Below are positions 7,273 through 15,151 of a DNA stretch of 22,444 nucleotides, in pieces (within the stretch, counting starts at the first letter, position 1; each line of letters begins with the position of its first letter). The stretch is from Comamonadaceae bacterium. Lineage in GTDB: Bacteria; Pseudomonadota; Gammaproteobacteria; Burkholderiales; Burkholderiaceae_C. A model generated the notes under the pieces. It saw nothing but the letters and a program-made list of their open reading frames with translations. It made no database searches and was not told the DNA's origin. The translations under genes were made by a program, and so were the position numbers. The DNA is taken from the NCBI GenBank assembly GCA_947457975.1, contig CANGYC010000007.1, forward strand, positions 1-22,444, in the 5' to 3' direction.

Positions 7273-7287
7273 GCCCCTGGGAGGGGC
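7273..7287 (+). other. GC-rich hairpin in the leader of the second dioxygenase gene
   Basis: GCCCCT, loop GGG, AGGGGC forms a perfect six-pair stem directly in the presumed 5' leader, nine bases before the AGGAG ribosome site. There is no run of T after it, so it is not a classical terminator. It could stabilise the transcript, hinder ribosome access, or have no role. Confidence 0.35.
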
Positions 7288-7308
7288 GTTCAAACAGGAG
7301 ATAAGACC

Positions 7309-8217
7309 ATGGCCCAATTGCAGTTCGAAGGAAAAGACATCGCCCAGGCCGTCATCGGCCGCATGGACGAGTGCAAAGACCCTCGCTTCAAGCAGGTCAT
7401 GACCTCGCTCATCAAGCACATGCATGCCTTCGCGCAGGACGTGGACCTCAAGCCCGACGAGTGGATGAACGCCATCGAGTTCCTCACCGCCTGCGGCAAG
7501 ATGTGCGATGAAAAGCGCCAGGAATTCATTCTGCTGTCCGACACACTGGGCTTGTCCATGCTGGTGGTGGCGCTGGACCAGGCGCGCGGCGCGGCCGCCC
7601 TCAAGGCCAACCCGCCCAAGCTCATGCCCACCGAAGCCACGGTGCTTGGCCCCTTCTTCTGGGAAGGCGCCCCCGAGTTGCCCTTGGGCGCCGACATCAG
7701 CGAAGGCCAGTCTGGCGAGCCCTGCTACTACCACGGCCAGGTGACCGACACCGCCGGCAAGCCGCTGGCTGGCGCCATCATCGACGTGTGGTCCGGTGAC
7801 GGTGAGGGCTTTTACGACATGCAAAAGGGCGATGGCAACACCATGGCCCTGCGCGCACGCTTTCGCACCGACGCCAACGGCCACTACCACTACTGGTCCA
7901 TCAAGCCGGCCTACTACCCGGTGCCCGACGATGGTCCGGTGGGTGGCATGCTGCGCCGCATGGGCCGCCACCCGAACCGCCCGGGCCACATGCACACCAT
8001 GCTGCAGGCCACGGGCCATGAGCGGCTGGTCACGCACATCTTTGTCTCTGACAGCCCCTACATCGAATCCGATGCGGTGTTCGGCGTGCGCGAGAGCCTG
8101 ATCGCCACCTTCAAGTCGCACCCGTCCGGCAAGGCCCCTGACGGCCGCGAGATGAAGACCACCTTCCACAGCGCCCTCTACGACTTTCGCCTGGTGCCTA
8201 CCAGCCAGGCGGCCTGA
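7309..8217 (+). CDS. intradiol ring-cleavage dioxygenase, hydroxyquinol 1,2-dioxygenase-like (second copy)
   Basis: The 302-residue product is related to the dioxygenase at 2418-3296 but clearly diverged. The Fe(III) ligands are Tyr169 (GFYDMQ), Tyr203 (YYPVPDDGPVG), and His227 and His229 (RPGHMH). The helical N-terminal domain contains the same QEFILLSD and LGLSML motifs. An extra segment of roughly 15 residues (about 92-106, with RGAAALKANPPK) precedes TEATVLGPFF, and the C-terminus is longer. It probably cleaves hydroxyquinol or a substituted catechol; which of the two copies takes which substrate cannot be told. AGGAG lies eight bases before the ATG. It heads a long operon with CoA-handling genes and transporters. 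Confidence 0.9.
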   Translation: MAQLQFEGKDIAQAVIGRMDECKDPRFKQVMTSLIKHMHAFAQDVDLKPDEWMNAIEFLTACGKMCDEKRQEFILLSDTLGLSMLVVALDQARGAAALKANPPKLMPTEATVLGPFFWEGAPELPLGADISEGQSGEPCYYHGQVTDTAGKPLAGAIIDVWSGDGEGFYDMQKGDGNTMALRARFRTDANGHYHYWSIKPAYYPVPDDGPVGGMLRRMGRHPNRPGHMHTMLQATGHERLVTHIFVSDSPYIESDAVFGVRESLIATFKSHPSGKAPDGREMKTTFHSALYDFRLVPTSQAA

Positions 8218-8255
8218 GCCACGGCGCCCACCTGTAACGCTTTCGGAGACCTTCC

Positions 8256-9065
8256 TTGAAAATTGGCAAAGTCACCCATGTCCGCTCGGCGATCTGTACC
8301 TCGAACGAGCACGCCATCATCGTGCGCGGCCACAACCTGTCGAACGAGCTGATCGGCCAAGTCAACTTCGCTGACCACTTCCACCTGCTGCTGACCGGCC
8401 GCATGCCCGATGCAGCCACCAGCGCGGTGCTCAACGCCACCCTGGTGGCCATTGCCGAGCACGGCCTGGTGCCCAGCGTGCAGGCTGCCCGCATGACCCT
8501 GGCGGCCGCGCCCGAGGCCATGCAGGGCGCCGTGGCGGCGGGCCTCTTGGGTGCGGGTTCGGTGGTGCTGGGCTCCTCGGAGACCGCAGGGCGCCTGTTC
8601 CTGCGCGTGGAGGAAGAGGCCAAGAAGAACCACGGCGGTGACCTGCAAGCGGCCGCCCAGGCCGTGGTGACCGAGTTGCGCGCCAAGCGCCTGCCCATCC
8701 CCGGTTACGGCCATCCGGAGCACAAGGAGCGCGATCCGCGCGTGGATGCGCTCTTTGGCGTCTCCCTGAAGGCCGGCGCCTCGCAGACCTATGTGAACAT
8801 CGCCAAGATCATTGAAGGCGTGATCCCCGCCATCGTGGGTCGCGAGCTCAAGCTCAATGTCTCGGCCGCCATTCCGGCGGTTTTGCTGGACGTGGGCTTC
8901 CCGGTGCATGCACTCAAGGGCGTGCCCATCCTGGCCCGCACGGCCAGCCTGATTGCGCACCTGAACGAGGAGATCGCCGACCCCATCGGTTTTGCGCTCT
9001 CCTACCAGGCCACGACCGAGCAGGAATACACCGGCACGGTGCCGGCTGGTTTCAAGGTGGAGTAA
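8256..9065 (+). CDS. citryl-CoA lyase-like protein (citrate synthase fold)
   Basis: The 269-residue product resembles the small citrate-synthase-like proteins annotated as citryl-CoA lyases, which would split a CoA thioester into acetyl-CoA plus an oxo acid. Seen in the sequence are AIAEHG (65-70), the GYGHPEHKERDPR segment with His153 (equivalent to the citrate synthase GHR..K motif), and a conserved tail PILARTASLIAHLNEE. At the place where citrate synthase and ATP-citrate lyase have a catalytic Asp in an NVD motif, this protein has NVS (Ser203), so its chemistry may differ. The start is a TTG at 8256 with GGAG seven bases before it; no in-frame ATG is near. It is four bases from the CoA-transferase gene, which suggests that the two act in sequence. 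Confidence 0.75.
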   Translation: MKIGKVTHVRSAICTSNEHAIIVRGHNLSNELIGQVNFADHFHLLLTGRMPDAATSAVLNATLVAIAEHGLVPSVQAARMTLAAAPEAMQGAVAAGLLGAGSVVLGSSETAGRLFLRVEEEAKKNHGGDLQAAAQAVVTELRAKRLPIPGYGHPEHKERDPRVDALFGVSLKAGASQTYVNIAKIIEGVIPAIVGRELKLNVSAAIPAVLLDVGFPVHALKGVPILARTASLIAHLNEEIADPIGFALSYQATTEQEYTGTVPAGFKVE

Positions 9066-9069
9066 AGCA

Positions 9070-10230
9070 ATGGCACAGGTTCTCTCCGACATCCGCGTGC
9101 TCGAGCACGGCACCTTCATCACTGGCCCGGCCGCCGGCATGCTGCTGGCCGACCTGGGCGCCGACGTGCTCAAGGTGGAGCTTCCCGGCACGGGCGATCC
9201 CTTCCGCGCCTTCAAGGGCGAGCTCTACAGCCCGCACTTCCAGACCTACAACCGCAACAAGCGCAGCGTCACGCTCAACACCAAGGACAAGGCCGATCTC
9301 GCTCGCTTTGACGAGCTGATTGCCCAGGCCGACGTCTACATCCAGAACTTCCGCCCGGGCGTGGCCGAGAACATCGGTGCCGGTTATGAGCGCCTGAAGG
9401 CGATCAACCCGCGCCTGATTTACTGCGCCATCAGCGGCTTCGGCAAGGACGGCCCGTACAAGGACCGGCCCAGCTACGACTCCGTGGCCCAGGCCTACAG
9501 CGGCTTCTTGGGGCTGCTGGTCAATCCCAACGACCCGCGCGTGGTCGGGCCGGCCCTGGCCGACGCCATGACCGGCTTTTACGCGGCCTACGGTATCCAG
9601 GGTGCCTTGCTCGAGCGCTCTCGCACCGGGCGCGGCAGGCTGGTGGAGGTGTCCATGGTCGAGGCCATGACGCACTTCAACCTTGATGCCTTCACGCACC
9701 TGTTCTCCATTGGGCAGGTGATGGACCCTTTCAGCCGGGCGCGGGTGTCCCAGTCCTATGTGCTGGAGTGCGCAGACGGCAAGTGGGTGGCGCTGCACAT
9801 GTCTTCGCCTCCGAAGTTCTGGGAGGGCCTGGCCAAGGCCATGGAGCGGCCCGACATCTTCGAGGACCCGCGCTTTGCCACCCGCGAAGCGCGCATCGAC
9901 AACCAGGAAGCCATGATCGAGGTGCTCTCGGGCATCTTCAAGGGCCGCAGCCGTGTGGAATGGTGCAACCGCCTCGTGGCCGAGGACGTGCCGCATGCGC
10001 CCATGTACACCACGCCGGAGGTGCCCGAGGATCCGCAGGTCAAGCACCTGCAGCTCTTTGTCGAGGCACCTTCGCCCCAGGGCGGCACCTTCAAGACCGT
10101 GCGCTCGCCCGTGTCCTTTGACGGCGAACGTTCCCTGGGCGTCACTGCCCCTCCCTTGCTGGGTCAGCACAATGCCGAGCTGGGCAGCACGGGCTGGCCG
10201 GCCCGTCCTCAAGCGAAAGACAAGTCATGA
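9070..10230 (+). CDS. class III (CaiB/BaiF-family) CoA-transferase
   Basis: The 386-residue product has the length and motifs of family III CoA-transferases: VLEHGTFITGPAAGMLLADLGADVLKVE at the N-terminus, NFRPGV (93-98), NPRLIYCAISGFG, PSYD, and the catalytic aspartate at about residue 165 (ALADAMTG). These enzymes move CoA between carboxylates through an aspartyl anhydride. GGAG lies seven bases before the ATG and the gene starts four bases after the citryl-CoA lyase-like gene. Its stop overlaps the next gene's start as ATGA. The natural acceptor is unknown. In this context a dicarboxylate made from ring cleavage, or a citramalate-like or 3-oxoadipate-like acid, is the likely acceptor. Confidence 0.92.
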   Translation: MAQVLSDIRVLEHGTFITGPAAGMLLADLGADVLKVELPGTGDPFRAFKGELYSPHFQTYNRNKRSVTLNTKDKADLARFDELIAQADVYIQNFRPGVAENIGAGYERLKAINPRLIYCAISGFGKDGPYKDRPSYDSVAQAYSGFLGLLVNPNDPRVVGPALADAMTGFYAAYGIQGALLERSRTGRGRLVEVSMVEAMTHFNLDAFTHLFSIGQVMDPFSRARVSQSYVLECADGKWVALHMSSPPKFWEGLAKAMERPDIFEDPRFATREARIDNQEAMIEVLSGIFKGRSRVEWCNRLVAEDVPHAPMYTTPEVPEDPQVKHLQLFVEAPSPQGGTFKTVRSPVSFDGERSLGVTAPPLLGQHNAELGSTGWPARPQAKDKS

Positions 10231-11195
10231 ACCGCGCACGTCGTCATCTCGTGGCCGCCAGCCTGGCCCTGGCACTGCCCTGGGCCGCGCAGGCCCAGGA
10301 TTTCCCCAACAAGCCCCTGCGCATGGTCGTGCCCTTTGGGCCCGGCACCACCACCGACATCGTGGGTCGGGTCATGGCCGAAGGCATGGGCAAGCTACTC
10401 GGCCAGACCGTGGTGGTGGAAAACCGTGCCGGTGCCGGCGGCAGCATTGGTTCGGACCTGGTGGCCAAGTCGCCGGCCGATGGTTACACCATTCTCATGG
10501 GCACAGTGGGCACGCACGCCATCAATGCCACGCTTTACAAGCGCCTGGCCTATGAGCCTCAACGTGATTTCGCGCCCGTGGCCTTTGCCGGCTACACCCC
10601 CACACTGCTGGTGGTGCCGGCCAACTCGCCCTTCAAGACCCTCAAGGACCTGGCCGACCAGGCCAAAAAACCGGGCGGCAACGTGAGCTTTGCTTCGGCT
10701 GGCAACGGCACCTCAGGCCACCTGGCAGGCGAGTTGCTCAAGGCCCGGATGGGCGGCGAGATGACCCACGTGCCCTACAAAGAAGGCGGGTTGGCCCTGT
10801 CCGACGTGATCGGCGGGCAAGTCCAGTTCATGTTCTACCACCCGGCTGCGGTGCTGCCGCACCTCAAGACCGGCAAGCTGCGCGCGCTGGGTGCCTCCAG
10901 CAGCAAGCGCAGCGCTGCAGCGCCCGATGTGCCGGCCATTGCAGAGCAGGGTTTCGACTTCGACCTGGTGGCCTGGTTCATGGTGTATGCCCCCTCGGCC
11001 ACGCCCGCCCCCGTGCTGGCGCGCCTGCGCGAAGCGGCGGCTCAGACCTTGGCCAACCCGGAGACCGCTGCCAAGCTCACGGCCCAGGGCCTGGAGCTTC
11101 GGGCCATGAAGCCCGATGAGATGAACACCTTCGGGCGCAGCGAGATCGGCAAATGGGCCGATCTCGTTCGGCGCTCGGGCGCCCAAGTGGACTAA
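10227..11195 (+). CDS. Bug/TctC-family periplasmic solute-binding protein (second copy)
   Basis: The 322-residue product has a signal peptide (MNRARRHLVAAS, a hydrophobic run, then WAAQAQ before DFPNKPLRMVVPFGPGTTTDIVGR). It carries the usual Bug motifs VVENRAGAGGSIG, SPADGYTILMG, VPYKEGG and DVIGGQVQFMF. It is translationally coupled to the CoA-transferase through an ATGA overlap, which is unusual for an exported protein. No TctA or TctB partner is nearby. It is distinct in sequence from the copy at 4596-5576, and the ligand is unknown. Confidence 0.92.
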   Translation: MNRARRHLVAASLALALPWAAQAQDFPNKPLRMVVPFGPGTTTDIVGRVMAEGMGKLLGQTVVVENRAGAGGSIGSDLVAKSPADGYTILMGTVGTHAINATLYKRLAYEPQRDFAPVAFAGYTPTLLVVPANSPFKTLKDLADQAKKPGGNVSFASAGNGTSGHLAGELLKARMGGEMTHVPYKEGGLALSDVIGGQVQFMFYHPAAVLPHLKTGKLRALGASSSKRSAAAPDVPAIAEQGFDFDLVAWFMVYAPSATPAPVLARLREAAAQTLANPETAAKLTAQGLELRAMKPDEMNTFGRSEIGKWADLVRRSGAQVD

Positions 11196-11277
11196 CTGCC
11201 CACTTTCATCCCTTTGCCATCCCATTACCATCCTTTTTCCCACGACCCTTCCCATCACTGATTAACAGGAGACAAGC

Positions 11278-12480
11278 ATGAAGAAACTAGATCGCCGTTC
11301 GCTGCTGACCGCTACCGCCGCCGGTGCCGCCACCCTCATGGCCCCCAGCGCGATGGCGCAAGGTGCACCCATCCGCATCGGCAGCACCCTGGCGCTGACC
11401 GGCCCCCTCTCGGCCACCGGCCTGACCCACAAGCTGGTGGGCGAGATTTATGTCGAGCAGCTCAATGCCCGCGGCGGCCTCTTGGGCCGCCGGGTGGAGT
11501 GGATCGTCAAGGACGACCAGTCCAAGCCTGACCTCGCACGTACGCTGTATGAGCAAATCATCACCACCGACAAGGTGGACCTGCTCATGGGTCCCTATGC
11601 CACCGGCGCCATCCTCTCGGCCATGGGCGTGGCCCAGCGTTACGGCAAGGTGCTGGTGCACCACACCTTCGGTATTCCTTCGCTGGCCAAGTACGACATG
11701 CACTTCCCGGCCTGGTCGCTGGGCCCCACGCCCGGGACCACGGTTCCCAACACGCTGTTCGACGCCCTGGCTGCCTCGCCCAAGCCACCCAAGACGATTG
11801 CCATCGTCACCAGCAAGTTCCCCTCCATCCACTTCCTCTCGCTCGGCGGCCGTGAAGTGGCCAAGCGCCGCGGTCTGCAGGAGGTGCTGTTCCTTGAGTG
11901 GGAATTTGGTAACCGTGACTTCGGCCCCATCGCCGCGCGCGTGAAGGATGCCAAGCCCGATCTGCTGTGGGTGGGCGACATTGGCCTGGAAGGCAACATG
12001 CTGCTCGACGCCATGAAGAAGATCGACTACACGCCGCCCATGAACTTCCACCTCTACCCGGCCCCCGGACCCATGTCCAAGTCGCCAGATGGTCAGGGTG
12101 CCTTGTCGCTCACCATTTTTGAAGAACACCAGCCCTTCCTGAGCAACCAGGTCGGTGCCCAGTTCGTCAAGATCTTCAATGACCGCGCCACCAAGGCCAA
12201 TCTGGCTGACACCAGCGTGGAAACGCAGGCGGCGGCCTCCTTCTCTGCCTGGCAGATCCTGGAAGCCGGCGTCCGAGGCGCCAACAGCCTGGACGACAAG
12301 GCCATCGCCGCCTTCCTGAAGGCCAACCGGGTGGACACCATCCAGGGACGGCTGCGCTTTGACGGTCAGAACAACTACGGCGACGACCTGATGAAGATCA
12401 AGCAGGTGCAGGGCGGCAAGTGGCAGGTGGTCTGGCCCACCCAGTTTGCTGCGCCTGGCACGCGACTGCAGATCAAGTGA
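11278..12480 (+). CDS. ABC transporter substrate-binding protein, branched-chain amino acid/aromatic type
   Basis: The 400-residue product is a periplasmic type I binding protein of the LivJ/LivK class. It has an N-terminal signal with a twin arginine (Arg6-Arg7 in LDRRSLLTATAAG), then IRIGSTLALTGPLSATG, NARGGLLGRRVEWIVKDDQSKPD and a final FDGQNNYG segment. The twin arginine is followed by SLL, so Tat export is possible but not certain. AGGAG lies six bases before the ATG. It is the binding subunit for the permease and ATPase genes that follow directly. Next to aromatic catabolic genes such systems often import aromatic acids; the ligand is inferred, not seen. Confidence 0.92.
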   Translation: MKKLDRRSLLTATAAGAATLMAPSAMAQGAPIRIGSTLALTGPLSATGLTHKLVGEIYVEQLNARGGLLGRRVEWIVKDDQSKPDLARTLYEQIITTDKVDLLMGPYATGAILSAMGVAQRYGKVLVHHTFGIPSLAKYDMHFPAWSLGPTPGTTVPNTLFDALAASPKPPKTIAIVTSKFPSIHFLSLGGREVAKRRGLQEVLFLEWEFGNRDFGPIAARVKDAKPDLLWVGDIGLEGNMLLDAMKKIDYTPPMNFHLYPAPGPMSKSPDGQGALSLTIFEEHQPFLSNQVGAQFVKIFNDRATKANLADTSVETQAAASFSAWQILEAGVRGANSLDDKAIAAFLKANRVDTIQGRLRFDGQNNYGDDLMKIKQVQGGKWQVVWPTQFAAPGTRLQIK

Positions 12481-12516
12481 TCCTGACCGAATGAACGAAG
12501 AAAGGGTGGCGAGCCA

Positions 12517-13374
12517 ATGACCTTACCGAGTCTGAATCTGTTGATGCAATCGATCCTGTCCGGGATCTTCATTGGCAGCCTCTACGGCCTGATTGGCCTG
12601 GGACTGGGTCTGACCTGGGGCTTGCTGCGCCAGATCAACCTGTCCCACTTCGGCCTGCTGTTTCTGGGGGCTTACCTCAGCTACCAGATGGCCACCGTGG
12701 GGCAGATCGATCCGCTGTGGGGTCTGTTGATCCTGCCACCCTTTTTCTTCCTCTTCGGCATGGGCATGCAGTGGGTGCTGTCGCGGTTTGCGATCACGCC
12801 CTTTAACTCCCTGCTGCTGACCTTTGGCCTGACCGTGGTCATCGAGTCCATCATCCAGGCCATCTGGACTGCCGACTTCCGCCGTCTGGAGTCGGCCTAC
12901 AGCGGCATGAAGTTCAAGGTCGGCTCCTTGTTCGTGCCCGTGCCCGAACTCATCACCCTGGGCCTGTCGGTGGGCATTGCGCTGGCCATCTGGGCGGTGA
13001 TGCGCTACACCGACTTGGGTAAGGCCCTGCGCGCCATGGCCGAGGACGGCCCGATTGCGGCGGCCTTCGGCATCAACCAAAAGGCCCTCTCGCTGCTGCT
13101 GGCTGGCCTGTGTGCCGCGCTGGCGGCGGTTGCCGGCGTGTGCGTGGCGCTGACCTTTGCGCTCACGCCCTCGCAGATCTTCAGCTGGGTGGGTGTGGTG
13201 TTCGCGGCCGTCATGCTGGGCGGCCTGGGCAGTCCCCTGGGTCCACTGGTGGCGGGCATCCTCATCGGGGTGAGTGAAGCGGTCACCATGGCCGTGGCCT
13301 CGCCGTCCTGGGCGCCTATCGTGTCCTTCTCCCTGCTGATCTTCATGCTGCTGCTGCGGCCCGGCAAAAGCTGA
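12517..13374 (+). CDS. branched-chain-type ABC transporter permease, LivH-like
   Basis: The 285-residue hydrophobic product has about eight membrane segments and the LivH-type markers GSLYGLIGLGLGLTWGLLRQINLSH near the start, GKALRAMAEDGPIAAAFGIN in the cytoplasmic loop that contacts the ATPase (about 167-190), and VVFAAVMLGGLGSPLGPLVAGILIG near the end. It follows the binding protein by 36 bases and precedes the fused permease-ATPase gene by 13 bases, so it belongs to one importer. Confidence 0.92.
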   Translation: MTLPSLNLLMQSILSGIFIGSLYGLIGLGLGLTWGLLRQINLSHFGLLFLGAYLSYQMATVGQIDPLWGLLILPPFFFLFGMGMQWVLSRFAITPFNSLLLTFGLTVVIESIIQAIWTADFRRLESAYSGMKFKVGSLFVPVPELITLGLSVGIALAIWAVMRYTDLGKALRAMAEDGPIAAAFGINQKALSLLLAGLCAALAAVAGVCVALTFALTPSQIFSWVGVVFAAVMLGGLGSPLGPLVAGILIGVSEAVTMAVASPSWAPIVSFSLLIFMLLLRPGKS

Positions 13375-13387
13375 ATTGAGCTGAACC

Positions 13388-15151
13388 ATGAACAAGACCT
13401 TCAACGGCATCCTCGCCGCAGGCGCGCTCCTGGCCACGGTGCCCTGGCTGGGGCTGCCCGCCTTCTACGAGTCCTTCCTCTACCTGATCTGCCATTGGGT
13501 GATCCTGGCGCTGTCCTGGAACATTCTCTCGGGCTACTCGGGCTATTTCTCCTTCGGCCACGGTGTGTTCTTTGGTGTGGGCATGTACACCACGGGCGGC
13601 CTGGCCGGTAAGCTGGACTGGCCTTTCCTGGCCACGCTGCCACTGGCCGTGCTGATCCCCGCCATCCTGGGTGTGGCCCTGGGTGCGGTGGTGTTTCGCG
13701 TCAAGGCCGTGCGTGGCGAGCTGTTTGCGCTATTGACCCTGGCGGTCACCTTCGTGGTGGCCACCATCATCATCAACACCCCCATTGATGGCGGCCCGGG
13801 CGTCTACCTCATGGCGGTGGAGGTGCCCAAACTCGGCCCCTCGCCCGCCTCGTCGCTCTACCTCATGGCCCTGATCAGTGCGGTGGTGACGGCGCTGATC
13901 GCCTACAAGCTGCAGCAGTCCAAGCTGGGCGTGGGCCTGTATGCCATCCACGATGACGAGGACGTGGCCGAGGTCATGGGCGTGCCCACCTTCCGGTACA
14001 AGCTCATGGCCTTTGCCGTCTCCAGCGGCCTGGCGGGCCTGGCCGGTGGCATCCATGCGCTCTTTGTGCAGTACGTCACCGTCGGTGAAACCTTCAACAT
14101 CACGGTGCCTCTGACTGTGGTGCTCATGAGCTGCCTGGGTGGTTCTCGCCACTGGGCGGGCCCCGCCGTGGGCGCAGCCTTCATCACCGTCTTGCTGTAC
14201 TACTTTGGCACCGGCAACAGCCCTGTGCTGGGCAAGGCCGCCATTGGAGTGGTGCTGATCGCCGTGATCCTGTTCATGCCCAACGGCATCATGGGCTGGT
14301 TCATGAAGCGGCGCGCCAAGGCCGCGGCTGAACGCGCCAAGGCGCTGGAGCAATCTGCCGAGGTGCATGTTCACCTGCCGCCTGAGACCCGGGCCCCCGC
14401 GCCGCGGCCCGCGCCGGGCAGCGGCGAGGTGCTGCTGGAGACGCACGGTCTGTCCAAGGCCTTCAAGGGCGTGCAGGCCTTGAGCGATGTGAGCCTGCAG
14501 GTGCACAAGGGTGAAATTCTTGGCCTGCTTGGCCCCAATGGATCTGGCAAGTCCACCTTCATCAACGTGGTGAGCGGCCATTACGCGGCCACCGGCGGCA
14601 GCTACAGCTTCGAGGGCCGCGAGTTGGCGGGTCTGCCTGCCCACCTGGTGGCGCAGTCGGGCATTGCCCGCACGTACCAGATCCCACGGCCTTTTGCGCA
14701 GATGACGGTGCTGGAGAACGTGATCTTGTCGGCCATGTTCGGCAGCACCGCCATGAACCGCGCCCAGGCCACCGAAGAGGCCATGAAATGCCTGGAGTTC
14801 ACGGGCCTCAAACACAAGGCAGAAAGCCTGCCCGATGACCTGAATCTGCACCAGCGCAAGTTCCTGGAGCTGGCTCGGGCCCTGGCCTCCCGGCCCCGTC
14901 TGGTCTTGCTCGATGAAGTGCTCTCGGGCATGACGCCCAGCGAGATCAATGAGGCCATCGAGTTGATCCGCCGCATCCGCGACCAGGGTTCCACCATCGT
15001 GTTCGTCGAGCACGTCATGCGCGCGGTCATGGCCCTGGCCGACCGCGTGGCCGTGCTCAACCACGGCAAGCTGCTGGCCGTGGGGCCGGCGCAGGAGGTC
15101 ATGAGCAATCCTGAAGTGGTGAGCGCTTACCTGGGGAAGGCCCATGCTTGA
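13388..15151 (+). CDS. fused LivM-like permease and LivG-like ATPase
   Basis: The 587-residue product joins two subunits. Residues 1-305 are a LivM-type permease (SWNILSGYSGYFSFGHGVFFG at 43-63, an ATPase-contact loop with AIHDDEDVAEVMGV, and a last helix ending MPNGIMGW). Residues 306-345 form a charged, then proline-rich linker. Residues 346-587 are an ABC ATPase with Walker A GPNGSGKS (382-389), Q-loop region, Walker B LVLLDE (505-510) and H-loop His542. The signature motif is degenerate (LNLHQRKFLELARAL, 485-499, instead of LSGGQ). Such fusions are known in Burkholderiales transporters. The stop overlaps the start of the next ATPase gene by eight bases. Confidence 0.93.
   Translation: MNKTFNGILAAGALLATVPWLGLPAFYESFLYLICHWVILALSWNILSGYSGYFSFGHGVFFGVGMYTTGGLAGKLDWPFLATLPLAVLIPAILGVALGAVVFRVKAVRGELFALLTLAVTFVVATIIINTPIDGGPGVYLMAVEVPKLGPSPASSLYLMALISAVVTALIAYKLQQSKLGVGLYAIHDDEDVAEVMGVPTFRYKLMAFAVSSGLAGLAGGIHALFVQYVTVGETFNITVPLTVVLMSCLGGSRHWAGPAVGAAFITVLLYYFGTGNSPVLGKAAIGVVLIAVILFMPNGIMGWFMKRRAKAAAERAKALEQSAEVHVHLPPETRAPAPRPAPGSGEVLLETHGLSKAFKGVQALSDVSLQVHKGEILGLLGPNGSGKSTFINVVSGHYAATGGSYSFEGRELAGLPAHLVAQSGIARTYQIPRPFAQMTVLENVILSAMFGSTAMNRAQATEEAMKCLEFTGLKHKAESLPDDLNLHQRKFLELARALASRPRLVLLDEVLSGMTPSEINEAIELIRRIRDQGSTIVFVEHVMRAVMALADRVAVLNHGKLLAVGPAQEVMSNPEVVSAYLGKAHA

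Larger units (their letters stand above)
7166..7308. promoter_or_regulatory. divergent control region between second LysR gene and second dioxygenase operon
   Basis: This 143-base AT-richer region carries three kinds of signal. A perfect dyad ATCGA-N5-TCGAT at 7189-7203 fits the LysR T-N11-A rule, with T at 7190 and A at 7202. A perfect tandem 8-base repeat ATACCGAA occurs at 7228-7235 and 7236-7243. A weak -10-like GATATT lies at 7264-7269. If that box is used, the dyad would sit near -80 and the tandem repeat near -40, similar to the recognition and activation sites of LysR promoters. A hairpin and the ribosome site AGGAG (7296-7300) follow. Confidence 0.55.

Noticed and set aside
12491..12520. 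Nine-codon ATG frame just before the LivH-like gene, overlapping its start as ATGA
   Set aside because: It has the look of a coupling leader peptide, but at nine codons this arrangement arises easily by chance. There is no strong ribosome site of its own and no amino acid bias suggesting attenuation.
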